Assembly (NCBI RefSeq): GCF_007625205.1
Contig: NZ_VMNI01000007.1
Location: forward strand, 1 to 64,000
DNA from: Denitromonas ohlonensis
Lineage (GTDB): Bacteria; Pseudomonadota; Gammaproteobacteria; Burkholderiales; Rhodocyclaceae
Reading direction: 5' to 3'
Length of the DNA: 64,000 nt
The notes under the pieces were generated by a model. It saw only the letters and a list, made by a program, of their open reading frames with translations. It searched no databases and was not told the DNA's origin. Positions 1 to 9,061 of this stretch are shown here, one piece after another. Position 1 is the first letter of the stretch; each line of letters opens with the position of its first letter. The translations under genes were made by a program, and so were the position numbers.

Positions 1-1
1 C

Positions 2-2743
2 GGCAAGGACCAGTCGCTGGCCGACCTGCGCAGCGTGCAGGACTGGTATGTGCGCTACCAGCTGACCAAGGCCGGTGGGGTGGCCGAGGTGGCCAGCGTG
101 GGCGGCTTCGTCAAGGAATACCAGGTCATCGTCGACCCGCATCGGCTGGCGAGCTACGGCATTGCGCTGGCGCGCGTCTCGCAGGTGATCCGCGAGTCGA
201 ATCGCGATGTCGGCGGCCGGGTGGTCGAACTGGCCGAGAAGGAATTCATGGTGCGCGGCCTGGGCTATCTGAAGGGCGTCGAGGACATCGAAACCCTGGT
301 GCTCAAGGCCGAGGGCGGCACGCCGGTGCTGGTGCGCGATGTGGCGCGGGTCGAACTCGTGCCCGCCGGGCGGCGCGGCATCACCGAGCTGAACGGCGAG
401 GGCGAGGTGGCGTCGGGCATCGTCATGGCGCGCTTCGGCCAGAACGCGCTCGATGTGATCGCCAACGTCAAGGCCAAGATCGAGGAACTCAAACCCGGCC
501 TGCCCGAAGGCACCGAGATCGTGCCGGTGTACGACCGCGCGCCGCTGATCGAGCGCGCCATCGCCAACCTGAAATGGACGCTATTCGAAGAGAGCCTGAT
601 CGTCGCCGCGGTGTGCGTGATCTTCCTCATGCATGTGAGGAGCGCACTGGTGGCTATCCTCACGCTGCCGATCGGCATCCTGATCGCCTTCATCGCCATG
701 CGCTCCATGGACATGGGCAGCAACATCATGAGCCTGGGCGGCATCGCCATCGCCATCGGTGCCATGGTCGATGCGGCCATCGTGATGATCGAGAACGCCC
801 ACAAGCACCTGGAGCGCTTGCCCGACGAAGCTACCCAGCGCGCGCGCGGCGAGGCGATGATCCGCGCCTGCAAGGAGGTCGGCCCGGCGCTGTTCTTCTC
901 GCTGCTGATCATCACCGTGTCCTTCCTGCCGGTGTTCACGCTGGAGGGGCAGGAGGGGCGGCTGTTCAGCCCGCTGGCCTTCACCAAGACCTTTGCCATG
1001 GCCGGCGCAGCCTTGCTGTCGGTCACGCTGGTGCCGGTGCTGATGCTGTTCTTCATTCGCGGGCGGATCATGCCCGAGCAGAAGAACCCGGTGAATCGCT
1101 TCCTGATCTGGGCCTACCGGCCGATCATCCAGTGGGTGATGCGCTTCAAATGGAGCACGCTGGTGCTGGCGCTGCTGGCCATGGCGGCGACCATCTACCC
1201 GGCCCGCCAGATCGGCTCCGAGTTCATGCCCACGCTCAACGAAGGCGCCATCTTTTACATGCCGGCCTCGCTGCCGGGCATGTCGGTGACCGAGGCGGCG
1301 CGCCTGCTGCAGACGACCAACCGGGTGATCAAGACTTTTCCCGAAGTCGAATCTGTTTATGGCAAAGCCGGCCGCGCCAACAGTGCGACCGACCCCGCAC
1401 CGATGGAGATGTTCGAGACCGTCATCAACCTCAAGCCCGAGGCCGACTGGCGGCGCGGCATGACGGTGGACACACTCATCGCCGAGATGGACGCGGCGCT
1501 CGAGTTCCCCGGCGTGGCCAACTCCTGGACCATGCCGATCAAGGCGCGCATCGACATGTTGTCGACCGGCATCCGCACGCCGGTGGGCGTCAAGGTGTTC
1601 GGCAAGGATCTGGCCGAGATCGAAAAGCTGGCGCGCCAGATCGAGCAGGCCGTCAAGGCGGTGCCGGGCACCACCAGCGCCTACGCCGAGCGCGTGACCG
1701 GCGGCTACTACCTCGACATCACCCCGCGCCGCGAGCAGCTGGCACGCTACGGCATTACGGTGGGCGACTTTCAGCAGGTGGTGGCAACCGCCCTGGGCGG
1801 TGTGCCGGTGAGCACCGCGGTCGAAGGCCTGGAACGCTACAACATCTCGGTGCGCTACCCGCGCGCGCTGCGCGATGATCCGCAGCGCATCGCCAACGAG
1901 GTGTTCGTGCCGAGCACGAACGGCATGATCCCCCTCGGCCAGCTCGCCGACGTCACGCTGCGCAACGGCCCGCCGGGCATCAAGACCGAGAACGCCTTGC
2001 TGGCCGCCTACGTCTTCGTGGATATCCGCGACCGCGACGTGGGCTCGTATGTGAAAGAAGCGCAGCAGGCGGTGGCCGACGCGGTCAGCTTCCCGCCGGG
2101 CTACTACGCCACCTGGTCGGGCCAGTTCGAATACATGGAGCGTGCCAAGTCCAAGCTGGCGGTGGTGGTGCCGCTGACGCTGGCGATCATCTTTGTGTTG
2201 CTGTATCTGAACTTCCGCCGACTCACCGAGACGCTCATCGTCATGCTCTCCGTGCCTTTTGCGCTGGTCGGTGGCATCTGGTTGATGTGGTGGCTGGGCT
2301 ACAACATGAGCGTGGCGGTGGCAGTGGGCTTTATCGCGCTGGCCGGTGTGGCGGCCGAAACCGGTGTGGTGATGCTGATCTACCTCGACCAGGCTTGGCA
2401 GGCCGTGCGTGCCGAGCGGGCAGCCGAGGGGCGCGAACCGACGGTGGCCGATCTTTATCACGCGATCATGGAAGGCGCGGTCGAGCGCGTGCGCCCGAAA
2501 ATGATGACCGTGGTGGCCATCATGGCCGGCCTGCTGCCGATCATGTGGAGCACCGGCACCGGCTCGGAGGTGATGAGCCGCATCGCCGCGCCGATGGTGG
2601 GCGGCATGATCTCCTCGACGGTGCTCACCCTCGGCGTGATCCCCGCACTGTATGCGCTGGTTAAGCAATGGCGACTCAAGCGCGGACTGGAGGCCAGCAA
2701 GACCGTGCTTGCACCGCAGGCCGTACTGGAACCCTCAAGCTGA
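2..2743 (+). CDS. cusA: CusA/SilA-type heavy-metal efflux RND permease (5' truncated by window)
   Basis: Inner-membrane proton-driven pump of a tripartite heavy-metal exporter, probably for Cu(I)/Ag(I). The frame is open from base 2, so the N-terminal part lies outside the window; 913 residues remain of a family length near 1040. Visible features are the porter-domain text GTPVLVRDVARVELVPAG, the hydrophobic segments of both membrane halves, and IDMLSTGIRTPVGVKVFG, which carries the Met corresponding to the metal-binding Met of E. coli CusA. That Met and the close resemblance to CusA around SGQFEYMERA favour monovalent copper or silver over CzcA-type divalent cations. The next two genes, a Met-rich secreted protein and a cytochrome c, fit copper handling. 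Family is certain; substrate is inferred. Confidence 0.93.
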   Translation, partial: GKDQSLADLRSVQDWYVRYQLTKAGGVAEVASVGGFVKEYQVIVDPHRLASYGIALARVSQVIRESNRDVGGRVVELAEKEFMVRGLGYLKGVEDIETLVLKAEGGTPVLVRDVARVELVPAGRRGITELNGEGEVASGIVMARFGQNALDVIANVKAKIEELKPGLPEGTEIVPVYDRAPLIERAIANLKWTLFEESLIVAAVCVIFLMHVRSALVAILTLPIGILIAFIAMRSMDMGSNIMSLGGIAIAIGAMVDAAIVMIENAHKHLERLPDEATQRARGEAMIRACKEVGPALFFSLLIITVSFLPVFTLEGQEGRLFSPLAFTKTFAMAGAALLSVTLVPVLMLFFIRGRIMPEQKNPVNRFLIWAYRPIIQWVMRFKWSTLVLALLAMAATIYPARQIGSEFMPTLNEGAIFYMPASLPGMSVTEAARLLQTTNRVIKTFPEVESVYGKAGRANSATDPAPMEMFETVINLKPEADWRRGMTVDTLIAEMDAALEFPGVANSWTMPIKARIDMLSTGIRTPVGVKVFGKDLAEIEKLARQIEQAVKAVPGTTSAYAERVTGGYYLDITPRREQLARYGITVGDFQQVVATALGGVPVSTAVEGLERYNISVRYPRALRDDPQRIANEVFVPSTNGMIPLGQLADVTLRNGPPGIKTENALLAAYVFVDIRDRDVGSYVKEAQQAVADAVSFPPGYYATWSGQFEYMERAKSKLAVVVPLTLAIIFVLLYLNFRRLTETLIVMLSVPFALVGGIWLMWWLGYNMSVAVAVGFIALAGVAAETGVVMLIYLDQAWQAVRAERAAEGREPTVADLYHAIMEGAVERVRPKMMTVVAIMAGLLPIMWSTGTGSEVMSRIAAPMVGGMISSTVLTLGVIPALYALVKQWRLKRGLEASKTVLAPQAVLEPSS

Positions 2744-2827
2744 CAGAAATGTCATCTTGATGTCAGGCAAGTGTCGGTGGCCTGAGCGCATGCTGAATGC
2801 CGACGATCTGCACGAAGGAGAAACATC

Positions 2828-3286
2828 ATGAAGTCTGCTCAAGTGATTGCTCTGTCTTTGGGTCTGATGTTGTCGGCACCGGTGATGGCCCATGGTGGTC
2901 CCTATATGGGGGGGGCGTTGGCGGCCGTTGATCCGGCGCAGGCCGTCGAAAAACTCAAGGAAAACGCCACCCGGCTGCAGGCCCAGGTAGCTCGCATTGC
3001 CGAGGCCGCGAACGACGAGGCCCGAGGCAAGGCCGTCGCTGAGTACATGCACAGTCTGGGCGAAGGCATGGTCCTGGCCCGGGCACTGGATCCGCACGGC
3101 GTCAACTGCCCGATGGGCTGGGGTGGCATGGGCATGATGGGACCAGGAATGATGGGACCAGGAATGATGGGCTACGGGGCCGCCAGCGGAGACGACCCGG
3201 CGGTGCGTTTGCAGGCCATCGAGGCCCGTCTGCAGATGATGATGCAGCACATGATGGGCGGCCAGCCGGTGCCGCCCGCGAAGTAA
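2828..3286 (+). CDS. Secreted Met/Gly-rich protein, putative periplasmic metal-binding protein
   Basis: 152 residues with an evident signal peptide (MKSAQVIALSLGLMLSAPVMA, cleavage near residue 21, before HGG). The mature protein has an Ala/Glu-rich helical stretch (about 35-80), then a Met-rich segment at about 96-115 with repeated GMMGP, and a second Met cluster at about 137-143. Met clusters of this kind bind Cu(I)/Ag(I) in periplasmic chaperones, and the gene follows a CusA pump by 84 bp. A good ribosome binding site (aaggag) precedes the ATG. It is not homologous to CusF by anything visible, and I do not recognise the family. A role in copper binding is inference from composition and neighbourhood. 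Confidence 0.8.
   Translation: MKSAQVIALSLGLMLSAPVMAHGGPYMGGALAAVDPAQAVEKLKENATRLQAQVARIAEAANDEARGKAVAEYMHSLGEGMVLARALDPHGVNCPMGWGGMGMMGPGMMGPGMMGYGAASGDDPAVRLQAIEARLQMMMQHMMGGQPVPPAK
3134..3171 (+). repeat. In-frame 15-bp tandem repeat (about 2.5 copies) in the Met-rich gene
   Basis: The unit atgatgggaccagga occurs at 3134-3148 and 3149-3163, with a partial third copy from 3164. It encodes repeated MMGPG. The unit length is a multiple of three, so copy-number change would lengthen the Met-rich segment without breaking the frame. Confidence 0.85.
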
Positions 3287-3443
3287 CGATGGTGAGGCGC
3301 CTGCTCTGGCGATGCTACGGGGTGCTGCGTAGCTGGATGCACCATAACGCATCGGCATATGCCCGCGCCAGGCCGCGTCCTTGCTGCGCAGCCCCGCTGC
3401 CGGGCGCCGGCCGTCGGTCGTTTGATTCTGGAAGGACACACTA

Positions 3444-3824
3444 ATGACGATATCGCGCGCCCTCGCGCTGATCGCCACCGTCGTGCTGGCGAGTGGCGCC
3501 TGGTCTCAAGGCATGCCGATTCCAAAGCCGTCTCCGGGCTTGATGCCAAACCCGACCCTGGGCAAGGCGCTATTCGAAAAGAACTGCGCGTCCTGTCATG
3601 GTGAGCGGCTCGACGGCAGCGACAAGGGGCCGCCGCTGGTACATCGGATCTACGAGCCGTCGCATCATGGCGATATCGCATTCCAGCTGGCGGCAAAGAA
3701 CGGGACGCGCGCGCACCATTGGCAGTTCGGCGACATGCCACCCGTGCCGGGCGTGACGCCGGACGATGTGGCGCATATCACCGCCTACGTGCGGATGCAC
3801 CAGCGCCGCGCCGGCATCCGCTGA
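3444..3824 (+). CDS. Small secreted c-type cytochrome (class I, monoheme)
   Basis: 126 residues: a signal peptide (about 1-22, ending WSQG) and one heme-binding motif, CASCH, at residues 48-52. The segment FGDMPPVPGVT supplies a likely axial Met near residue 98. This is the class I cytochrome c layout, with a fold small enough for one heme. The ATG at 3444 has a strong ribosome binding site (ggaagga). It would act in the periplasm as an electron carrier. The gene follows the Met-rich protein by about 160 bp and may belong to the same metal-response group; its redox partner cannot be named from sequence. Confidence 0.88.
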   Translation: MTISRALALIATVVLASGAWSQGMPIPKPSPGLMPNPTLGKALFEKNCASCHGERLDGSDKGPPLVHRIYEPSHHGDIAFQLAAKNGTRAHHWQFGDMPPVPGVTPDDVAHITAYVRMHQRRAGIR

Positions 3825-3845
3825 GTCGCTTCGCGTTGAAACGGC

Positions 3846-4334
3846 TCAGAGGAAGCGGTCGAGCAGTTTGCGTGAGTGTGCGTCGAGCGCCGGGAGGTGG
3901 CGGATCAGGTACTGGATGCCATGTTCGTCGGCGATCATCAGCATCTCATCGGGTAGGCGGCGAATGTTCTCTTCGCCGCGCAGCACGAACCGGGTGGGAC
4001 CGCGGTCAGTGTCGACGTCCCAGGTGCTGGGCGTGGCAAAACTCGACACCGATTTGAGCCGCTTGAGGACGGGCATGAAGTCCCGTGCCGCCAAGGTCTC
4101 GTCGATCAGCTGGCGGGTGGCCGGGTCGGTCTGGTTCAGATGGGTGATCCAGGCCAGTTCGTGACCCTCGGCGCTGAGCACCGAAATGCCTTCGTCGGGC
4201 GCGGCGATGGGGAAGGCGCGCACGACCTGAACATGGTCGTGGCGCTCGCCGGCGGCGTCGGTCAGGCTCAAATGCCCGAAGGCGTCGCGTGTCAGGGTGA
4301 AATCCATGGCGGGTGTCGTCATGTGCGTGCTCAC
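3846..4334 (-). CDS. DUF1854 protein, cyanophycin-locus associated
   Basis: 162 residues with no signal peptide or membrane segment. It matches the DUF1854 family, seen in conserved text such as WITHLNQTDPATRQLIDE and RGEENIRRLPDEMLMIADEHG. DUF1854 genes are known to sit beside an ABC transporter and cyanophycin synthetase genes, and that is the arrangement here. The start is GTG at 4334, overlapping the TGA of the upstream ABC transporter gene as GTGA, so translation is probably coupled and the two proteins may act together. Biochemical function is unknown. A cytoplasmic accessory subunit of the exporter is the simplest guess. Confidence 0.85.
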   Translation of the reverse strand: MSTHMTTPAMDFTLTRDAFGHLSLTDAAGERHDHVQVVRAFPIAAPDEGISVLSAEGHELAWITHLNQTDPATRQLIDETLAARDFMPVLKRLKSVSSFATPSTWDVDTDRGPTRFVLRGEENIRRLPDEMLMIADEHGIQYLIRHLPALDAHSRKLLDRFL

Positions 4335-6643
4335 TTGAGCGCCGGCTCGGCGGCGATGCCGGCGGTGTGGGCGCTTGGCATGGCGGGCGTGATGGTCGGC
4401 GTCAGTACTTCGCCTTCGACCTGGCGCTGTTGTGCTTCATACAGGCGCCAGTAGAATCCGCCGCGCTCGATCAGGGTGTCGTGATCGCCTTCTTCGACGA
4501 TCCGGCCGCGGTCCATGACCACCAGGCGATTGGCCTTGCGCAGGGTGGACAGGCGGTGGGCGATGGCGATGGTGGTGCGGCCGCGCACGAGGTTGTCGAG
4601 CGCCTTCTGGATTTCCTTCTCTGTCTCGGTATCCACCGAACTGGTGGCTTCGTCGAGGATCAGGATCTTCGGGTCGATGAGCAGTGCGCGGGCAATCGAG
4701 ATGCGCTGGCGCTCGCCGCCGGACAGGCCCTGGCCGCGCTCGCCGACCAGCGAGTCGTAGCCCTGCGGCAGGCGCAGGATGAATTCATGGGCATGGGCGG
4801 CGCGGGCAGCGGCAACGATTTCGTCGCGGCTGGCATCGGGACGGCCATAGGCGATGTTCTCGGCGATGGTGCCGAAGAACAGGAAGGGCTCTTGCAGCAC
4901 CAGGCCGATGTGCTGGCGGTATTCGGCCACCGGCACCGAGCGCACATCGGTGCCGTCGATGCGGATGGCGCCTTCGCTCACGTCGTAGAAGCGGCACATC
5001 AGGTTCACCAGCGTGCTCTTGCCCGAGCCGCTGTGGCCGACCAGGCCGACCATCTCGCCGGGCTGGATGACCAGATCGACATCGCGCAGCACGGCGCGGT
5101 TGCCGTAGCGGAAGCCGACATTGGCCAGGGTGATCTGCCCTTGCACGCCTTTGAGGTGCACCGGGTTGGTCGGCTCGGGGACGCTGGAGGCGTGGTCGAG
5201 AATGTCGAACACGCGCTTGGCGCCGGCGGCGGCTTTCTGGGTAACCGAGACGATCCGGCTCATGGAGTCGAGGCGGCCGTAGAAGCGTCCGATGTAGGCC
5301 AGGAAGGCGGTCAGCACGCCAACGGTGATGTCGTTGTTGGCCACTTGCCAGATACCGAAGGCCCACACCACGAGCAGACCGACTTCGGTGAGCAGCGCCA
5401 CGGTCGGCGAGAACACCGACCACACGCGGTTGAGCTTGTCATTGGCTTCGAGGTTGACGCGGTTGGCTTCGCGGAAGCGCTGCGACTCGCGTTTTTCTTG
5501 TGCAAAGGCTTTGACCACGCGAATGCCGGGAATGGTGTCGGCCAGCACGCTGGTGATCTCGCCCCACACGCGGCCGGTCTTGTCGAAGCCGGTGCGCAGG
5601 CGGTCGCGCACGAGATGGATCAGCCAGGCAATGAAGGGCAGGGGCACCAGGGTGACCAGCGCCAACCATGGGTTGATCGAGGCGAGGATGATAGCGGTCA
5701 TGATGATCATCAGCACGTCGGTGGCAAAGTCGAGCGCATGCAGCGAGAGGAACACGCAGATGCGGTCGGTCTCGGAGCTGATGCGCGCCATCAGGTCGCC
5801 GGTGCGCTTGTTGCCGAAGTATTCGAGCGATTGGCGCAGCAGGTGGTCGTAGGTGGTGGTGCGCAGGTCGGCACCGATGCGTTCCGAGAACAGCGCCAGG
5901 ATGTAGGTGCGGGCCCATCCCAGACCCCAGGCCACCACCGCCGATCCGAGCAGCCCGCCGAGATAGAGCACGACCAGCGAGGTGTCGATCTGCTGACCGT
6001 TCTGATACGGAATCAGCACGTTGTCCATCAGTGGCATGGTCAGGTAAGGCGGCACCAGCGTGGCACCGGTGGCGGCCAGCGTGAGCAAAAAGCCGAGGAG
6101 CAACTGGCCTTTGTAGGGGCGGGCGAAGCGCCACAGACGAAACAGCGTCCAGGTTGAGGGCGGCTGGTCGATGCTGCCCGAGCAGGCTGGGCAGTCGTCT
6201 TCGTCGGGCGGCAGCGGGGCCTGGCATTGGGCGCACAGCACCGCCGGCACGGGCCCGGCCTCGCGGCCCTCGCGCAGGGCGTCGAGGACTTGGTCAAAGC
6301 GACGGCTGAAGCGCAGCGCGGCGGGATTCTGGGTGAGCGTGAAGCGCCAGATGGCCCGTCGGGCGGTGTCGTCCTGAAGCGTGAGGCTGCCGACACCGGC
6401 GTGGTCATGGGCATGCAATTCAAACGTGGCGTCCAGCGGCCAGGCGGCAATCTGGCCGTCGGTGGCACAGGCGATCAATTGTCGGCCGGTGAGCACCAGC
6501 ACCGAATCGCTGAAGCGCAGCGTGTCGTCGAGGTCGAGCGTCAGCCAGGCTTCGATGCTTTCATCGGGCGCAAGAGCGCTTTGCAGATAGGTGTGCCACG
6601 GATCGGGCAGGAGCGGTGTCGAGGCGGTGTCGGCGGTGGCCAT
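4331..6643 (-). CDS. Cyanophycin-associated ABC exporter (fused TMD-NBD) with N-terminal zinc-ribbon extension
   Basis: About 770 residues. An unusual cytoplasmic N-terminal region of about 170 residues ends in a zinc-ribbon-like pair, CAQC and CPAC (Cys near 137, 140, 151, 154). Next come a six-helix type I exporter membrane domain and a nucleotide-binding domain with Walker A GHSGSGKST, signature LSGGERQRISIARA and Walker B ILILDEATSSVD. Half-transporters of this type normally act as homodimers. It is divergent from cphA' and coupled to the DUF1854 gene, so a link to cyanophycin is well supported by context; the substrate is unknown. The start at 6643 (MATADT) was chosen because residues upstream look non-conserved; 6658 and 6682 are alternatives. 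Confidence 0.9.
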   Translation of the reverse strand: MATADTASTPLLPDPWHTYLQSALAPDESIEAWLTLDLDDTLRFSDSVLVLTGRQLIACATDGQIAAWPLDATFELHAHDHAGVGSLTLQDDTARRAIWRFTLTQNPAALRFSRRFDQVLDALREGREAGPVPAVLCAQCQAPLPPDEDDCPACSGSIDQPPSTWTLFRLWRFARPYKGQLLLGFLLTLAATGATLVPPYLTMPLMDNVLIPYQNGQQIDTSLVVLYLGGLLGSAVVAWGLGWARTYILALFSERIGADLRTTTYDHLLRQSLEYFGNKRTGDLMARISSETDRICVFLSLHALDFATDVLMIIMTAIILASINPWLALVTLVPLPFIAWLIHLVRDRLRTGFDKTGRVWGEITSVLADTIPGIRVVKAFAQEKRESQRFREANRVNLEANDKLNRVWSVFSPTVALLTEVGLLVVWAFGIWQVANNDITVGVLTAFLAYIGRFYGRLDSMSRIVSVTQKAAAGAKRVFDILDHASSVPEPTNPVHLKGVQGQITLANVGFRYGNRAVLRDVDLVIQPGEMVGLVGHSGSGKSTLVNLMCRFYDVSEGAIRIDGTDVRSVPVAEYRQHIGLVLQEPFLFFGTIAENIAYGRPDASRDEIVAAARAAHAHEFILRLPQGYDSLVGERGQGLSGGERQRISIARALLIDPKILILDEATSSVDTETEKEIQKALDNLVRGRTTIAIAHRLSTLRKANRLVVMDRGRIVEEGDHDTLIERGGFYWRLYEAQQRQVEGEVLTPTITPAMPSAHTAGIAAEPALK

Positions 6644-6857
6644 GGTGTTGGTCAACATGCAACGAGTGGCAGTGTGCAGCACTTGTGCTGCAGCGCGGGG
6701 CAGCGAACTATACGCCCTTGCTACAGCAAGGATTGAGCACTTTCAATTACTCACAAAAGAATATGTCGGTGGTGCCGTAAAATCGAGCGCTGCAGTCGCT
6801 ATGATACGCGCCGGCTGCGTTGTGTTGCCGTCTGGCGATACTTCCTCAAACCCCGAC
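6644..6857. promoter_or_regulatory. Divergent intergenic region between the ABC exporter and cphA'
   Basis: About 210 bp separate two divergent gene sets of one pathway, so it must hold both promoters. The core around 6720-6800 is visibly AT-richer than its surroundings. On the plus strand TATGAT at 6800-6805 is a plausible -10 element, but I find no convincing -35 at normal spacing. No clear operator palindrome was seen. Confidence 0.4.
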
Positions 6858-9035
6858 ATGGCGGACGTTTCTCCGACGATGACTAATCGAACCCTGCAAG
6901 TACTCCGTGTGCGTTATCTCGACGGCCCGAACATCTGGACGTACCGTCCGGTGATCGAGGCCTGGGTGGACATTCATGATCTGGAAGACGCGCCGTCGAA
7001 TCTGATTCCCGGTTTGTACGAACGTCTGACAGCGTGGCTGCCCGGCCTGATCGAGCATCGTTGCGGCATTGGCGAGCGGGGCGGCTTTCTTGAGCGCCTG
7101 CGAGAAGGCACCTGGGCGGCGCATATTCTTGAGCACGTGGTGATCGAGCTGCACGGCATGGCCGGGGTGCCCGAAGGTTTTGGCAAAGCGCGCATGACGC
7201 CCGAGCGCGGCATTTACAAGGTGGCGTTCCGTTCGCGAACCGAAGTCATTGGCCGGGCCTGCCTCGACGTGGGCCTGCAATTACTGCAGGCGGCCATTGA
7301 CGACGCAGCTTTCGATGTGGCAGCGGCGGTCGCGGATTTGCGCACCCAGGTCGATAAGCGCGCACTGGGGCCGAGCACGGCGTGCATTGTCGATGCCGCC
7401 TATGAGCGACGCATCCCGACGGTGCGCTTGACCGGTGGCAACCTGATTCAGATGGGTTACGGCGTGTGCCAGCGACGCATCTGGACGGCCGAAACCGATC
7501 GCACCAGCGCGATCGCCGAAGGCATTGCCAGCGACAAGGATCTGACCAAGCGACTGATTTCGGCCTGTGGCATTCCCGTGCCTGCCGGCGAGATCGTCGA
7601 CTCTCCGGCAGCCGCCTGGGCGGCGGCGGAAGACATCGGCTTGCCGGTGGTGGTCAAACCCACCGACGGTAACCATGGCCGTGGCGTCTCGATGGCGCTC
7701 GATTCGCGCGAGGCCATTGAAGCGGCCTGGGCAGTGGCTGACAGCGAAGGCAGCGGCGTGATGGTCGAGCAGTTCATCGCGGGCGTGGAGCACCGTTTGC
7801 TGGTGGTCGGCGATCGCGTGGTGGCGGCCTGCCGGGGCGAAGAGGTGTGTGTTGTCGGCGACGGCGTGAGCACGGTCGAGGCCTTGATCGACAGCCAACT
7901 CAATACCGACCCGCGTCGCGGCAGTGACGAAGCGTTTCCGCTGGATGTGATTTCGCTGGATATCTGCCCGACCGTCGTGCTTGAGCTCGAACGGCAGGGA
8001 TTCAATTGTGCGTCCGTGCCCGCCGCAGGCGAGCGCGTGCTCATTCAGCGCAATGCCAATTTCTCGGCGGATGTCACCGCGCAGGTGCATCCTGACGTTG
8101 CCGCCGATGCGGTGCTGGCGGTCAAGGTGATTGGTCTGGATATTGCCGGGGTCGATCTGGTGTGTTCGTCCATCGACCAGCCCTTGCGTGCGCAGGGTGG
8201 CGCGGTGGTCGAAGTTAACGCGGGCCCCGGGTTGTTGATGCATTTGAAACCCGCCAGCGGTGAAGCACAGCCGGTGGGCGAGGCGATCGTGGCGCATCTT
8301 TTCCCTGAGGGCGACTCCGGTCGTGTGCCGGTAGTTGGTGTGAGCGGTGCCGAGGGGCGTGCGCAAATTGCGCATCTGGTGGCCTGGCTGCTGCAAAGCG
8401 ATGGCCGTTACGTGGGCCTGGCCTGCGAAGATGGTCTGTGGATGGGTGGCCGTCTGGTGACCGATCGCAATGGCGCCAGCTGGGATTCGGGCCGTCGCGT
8501 GTTGATGAATCGCAACGTTGAAGCGGTGGTCATCGAGAATGGCCCGGTGGTCATTCTCGACGAAGGCATGCCGTATGACCGCTGCGCGGTGGGGGTGGTG
8601 ACCACCGCCGGTGTGCCGTCGGCCCTGGCCGACTGGCATATCCAGGAAGACGCGCACTTGCGCAATGTGTGGCGCACCCAGGTTGACCTGGTGCTGCCGT
8701 CGGGCGCCGCGGTGCTCAACGCCGACGACACCATGGTGGCGGGGCTGGCCGAGCTGTGTGACGGTGCGGTGTGGTTCTACAGCACGCAGCGTGACTCGCC
8801 GGTCCTTGCGGCACATCTGGCTGCCGGCGGAGCGGGTGTGTGGCTGGCCGACGACGCCATTGTGGTCGGTCGCGCCGCTGATCACAAAGTCATCGGTCAG
8901 CGCTCAGCGCCGGGCATCGCCGTGCTGGACCCGCGCTGGGCCATTGCCGGCGTCGCGGCGGCACTGGCGGCCGGTCTGGCCGACGATCTGGTGCATGCCG
9001 CCCTGGATACCTATCGTGCGCCCGAGCGCGCCTGA
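6858..9035 (+). CDS. cphA': Cyanophycin synthetase paralogue CphA' with degenerate Mur-ligase P-loop
   Basis: About 725 residues, homologous over its whole length to the downstream CphA. The N-terminal domain opens with LQVLRVRYLDGPNIW. The ATP-grasp domain is intact (VVVKPTDGNHGRGVSMAL; VEVNAGPGLLMHLKP). The C-terminal Mur-ligase-like domain has lost its nucleotide-binding loop: CphA reads VTGTNGKTTT, this protein reads VVGVSGAEGR at about 492-501, without the essential Lys. One of the two ligase centres is therefore probably dead. Paired cphA'/cphA genes are known in betaproteobacteria. CphA2 of cyanobacteria also works with a single centre, polymerising beta-Asp-Arg dipeptides; whether this protein does so is inference. 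ATG 6879 is an alternative start; neither has a clear ribosome binding site. Confidence 0.9.
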   Translation: MADVSPTMTNRTLQVLRVRYLDGPNIWTYRPVIEAWVDIHDLEDAPSNLIPGLYERLTAWLPGLIEHRCGIGERGGFLERLREGTWAAHILEHVVIELHGMAGVPEGFGKARMTPERGIYKVAFRSRTEVIGRACLDVGLQLLQAAIDDAAFDVAAAVADLRTQVDKRALGPSTACIVDAAYERRIPTVRLTGGNLIQMGYGVCQRRIWTAETDRTSAIAEGIASDKDLTKRLISACGIPVPAGEIVDSPAAAWAAAEDIGLPVVVKPTDGNHGRGVSMALDSREAIEAAWAVADSEGSGVMVEQFIAGVEHRLLVVGDRVVAACRGEEVCVVGDGVSTVEALIDSQLNTDPRRGSDEAFPLDVISLDICPTVVLELERQGFNCASVPAAGERVLIQRNANFSADVTAQVHPDVAADAVLAVKVIGLDIAGVDLVCSSIDQPLRAQGGAVVEVNAGPGLLMHLKPASGEAQPVGEAIVAHLFPEGDSGRVPVVGVSGAEGRAQIAHLVAWLLQSDGRYVGLACEDGLWMGGRLVTDRNGASWDSGRRVLMNRNVEAVVIENGPVVILDEGMPYDRCAVGVVTTAGVPSALADWHIQEDAHLRNVWRTQVDLVLPSGAAVLNADDTMVAGLAELCDGAVWFYSTQRDSPVLAAHLAAGGAGVWLADDAIVVGRAADHKVIGQRSAPGIAVLDPRWAIAGVAAALAAGLADDLVHAALDTYRAPERA

Positions 9036-9061
9036 GCACGCGTCAATAAAGGATTTGCCTC

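Noticed and set aside
581-2668. 695-residue minus-strand open frame opposite the CusA gene
   Set aside because: His-rich shadow frame opposite a full RND pump; no plausible domain.
4313-6157. 614-residue plus-strand open frame over the ABC exporter
   Set aside because: Shadow frame of the exporter; low-complexity His/Gln/Asp/Gly text and no conserved motif.
6858-9035. CphA' as a pseudogene
   Set aside because: The frame is intact over about 725 codons and the ATP-grasp motifs are all kept; only the Mur-ligase loop is altered.
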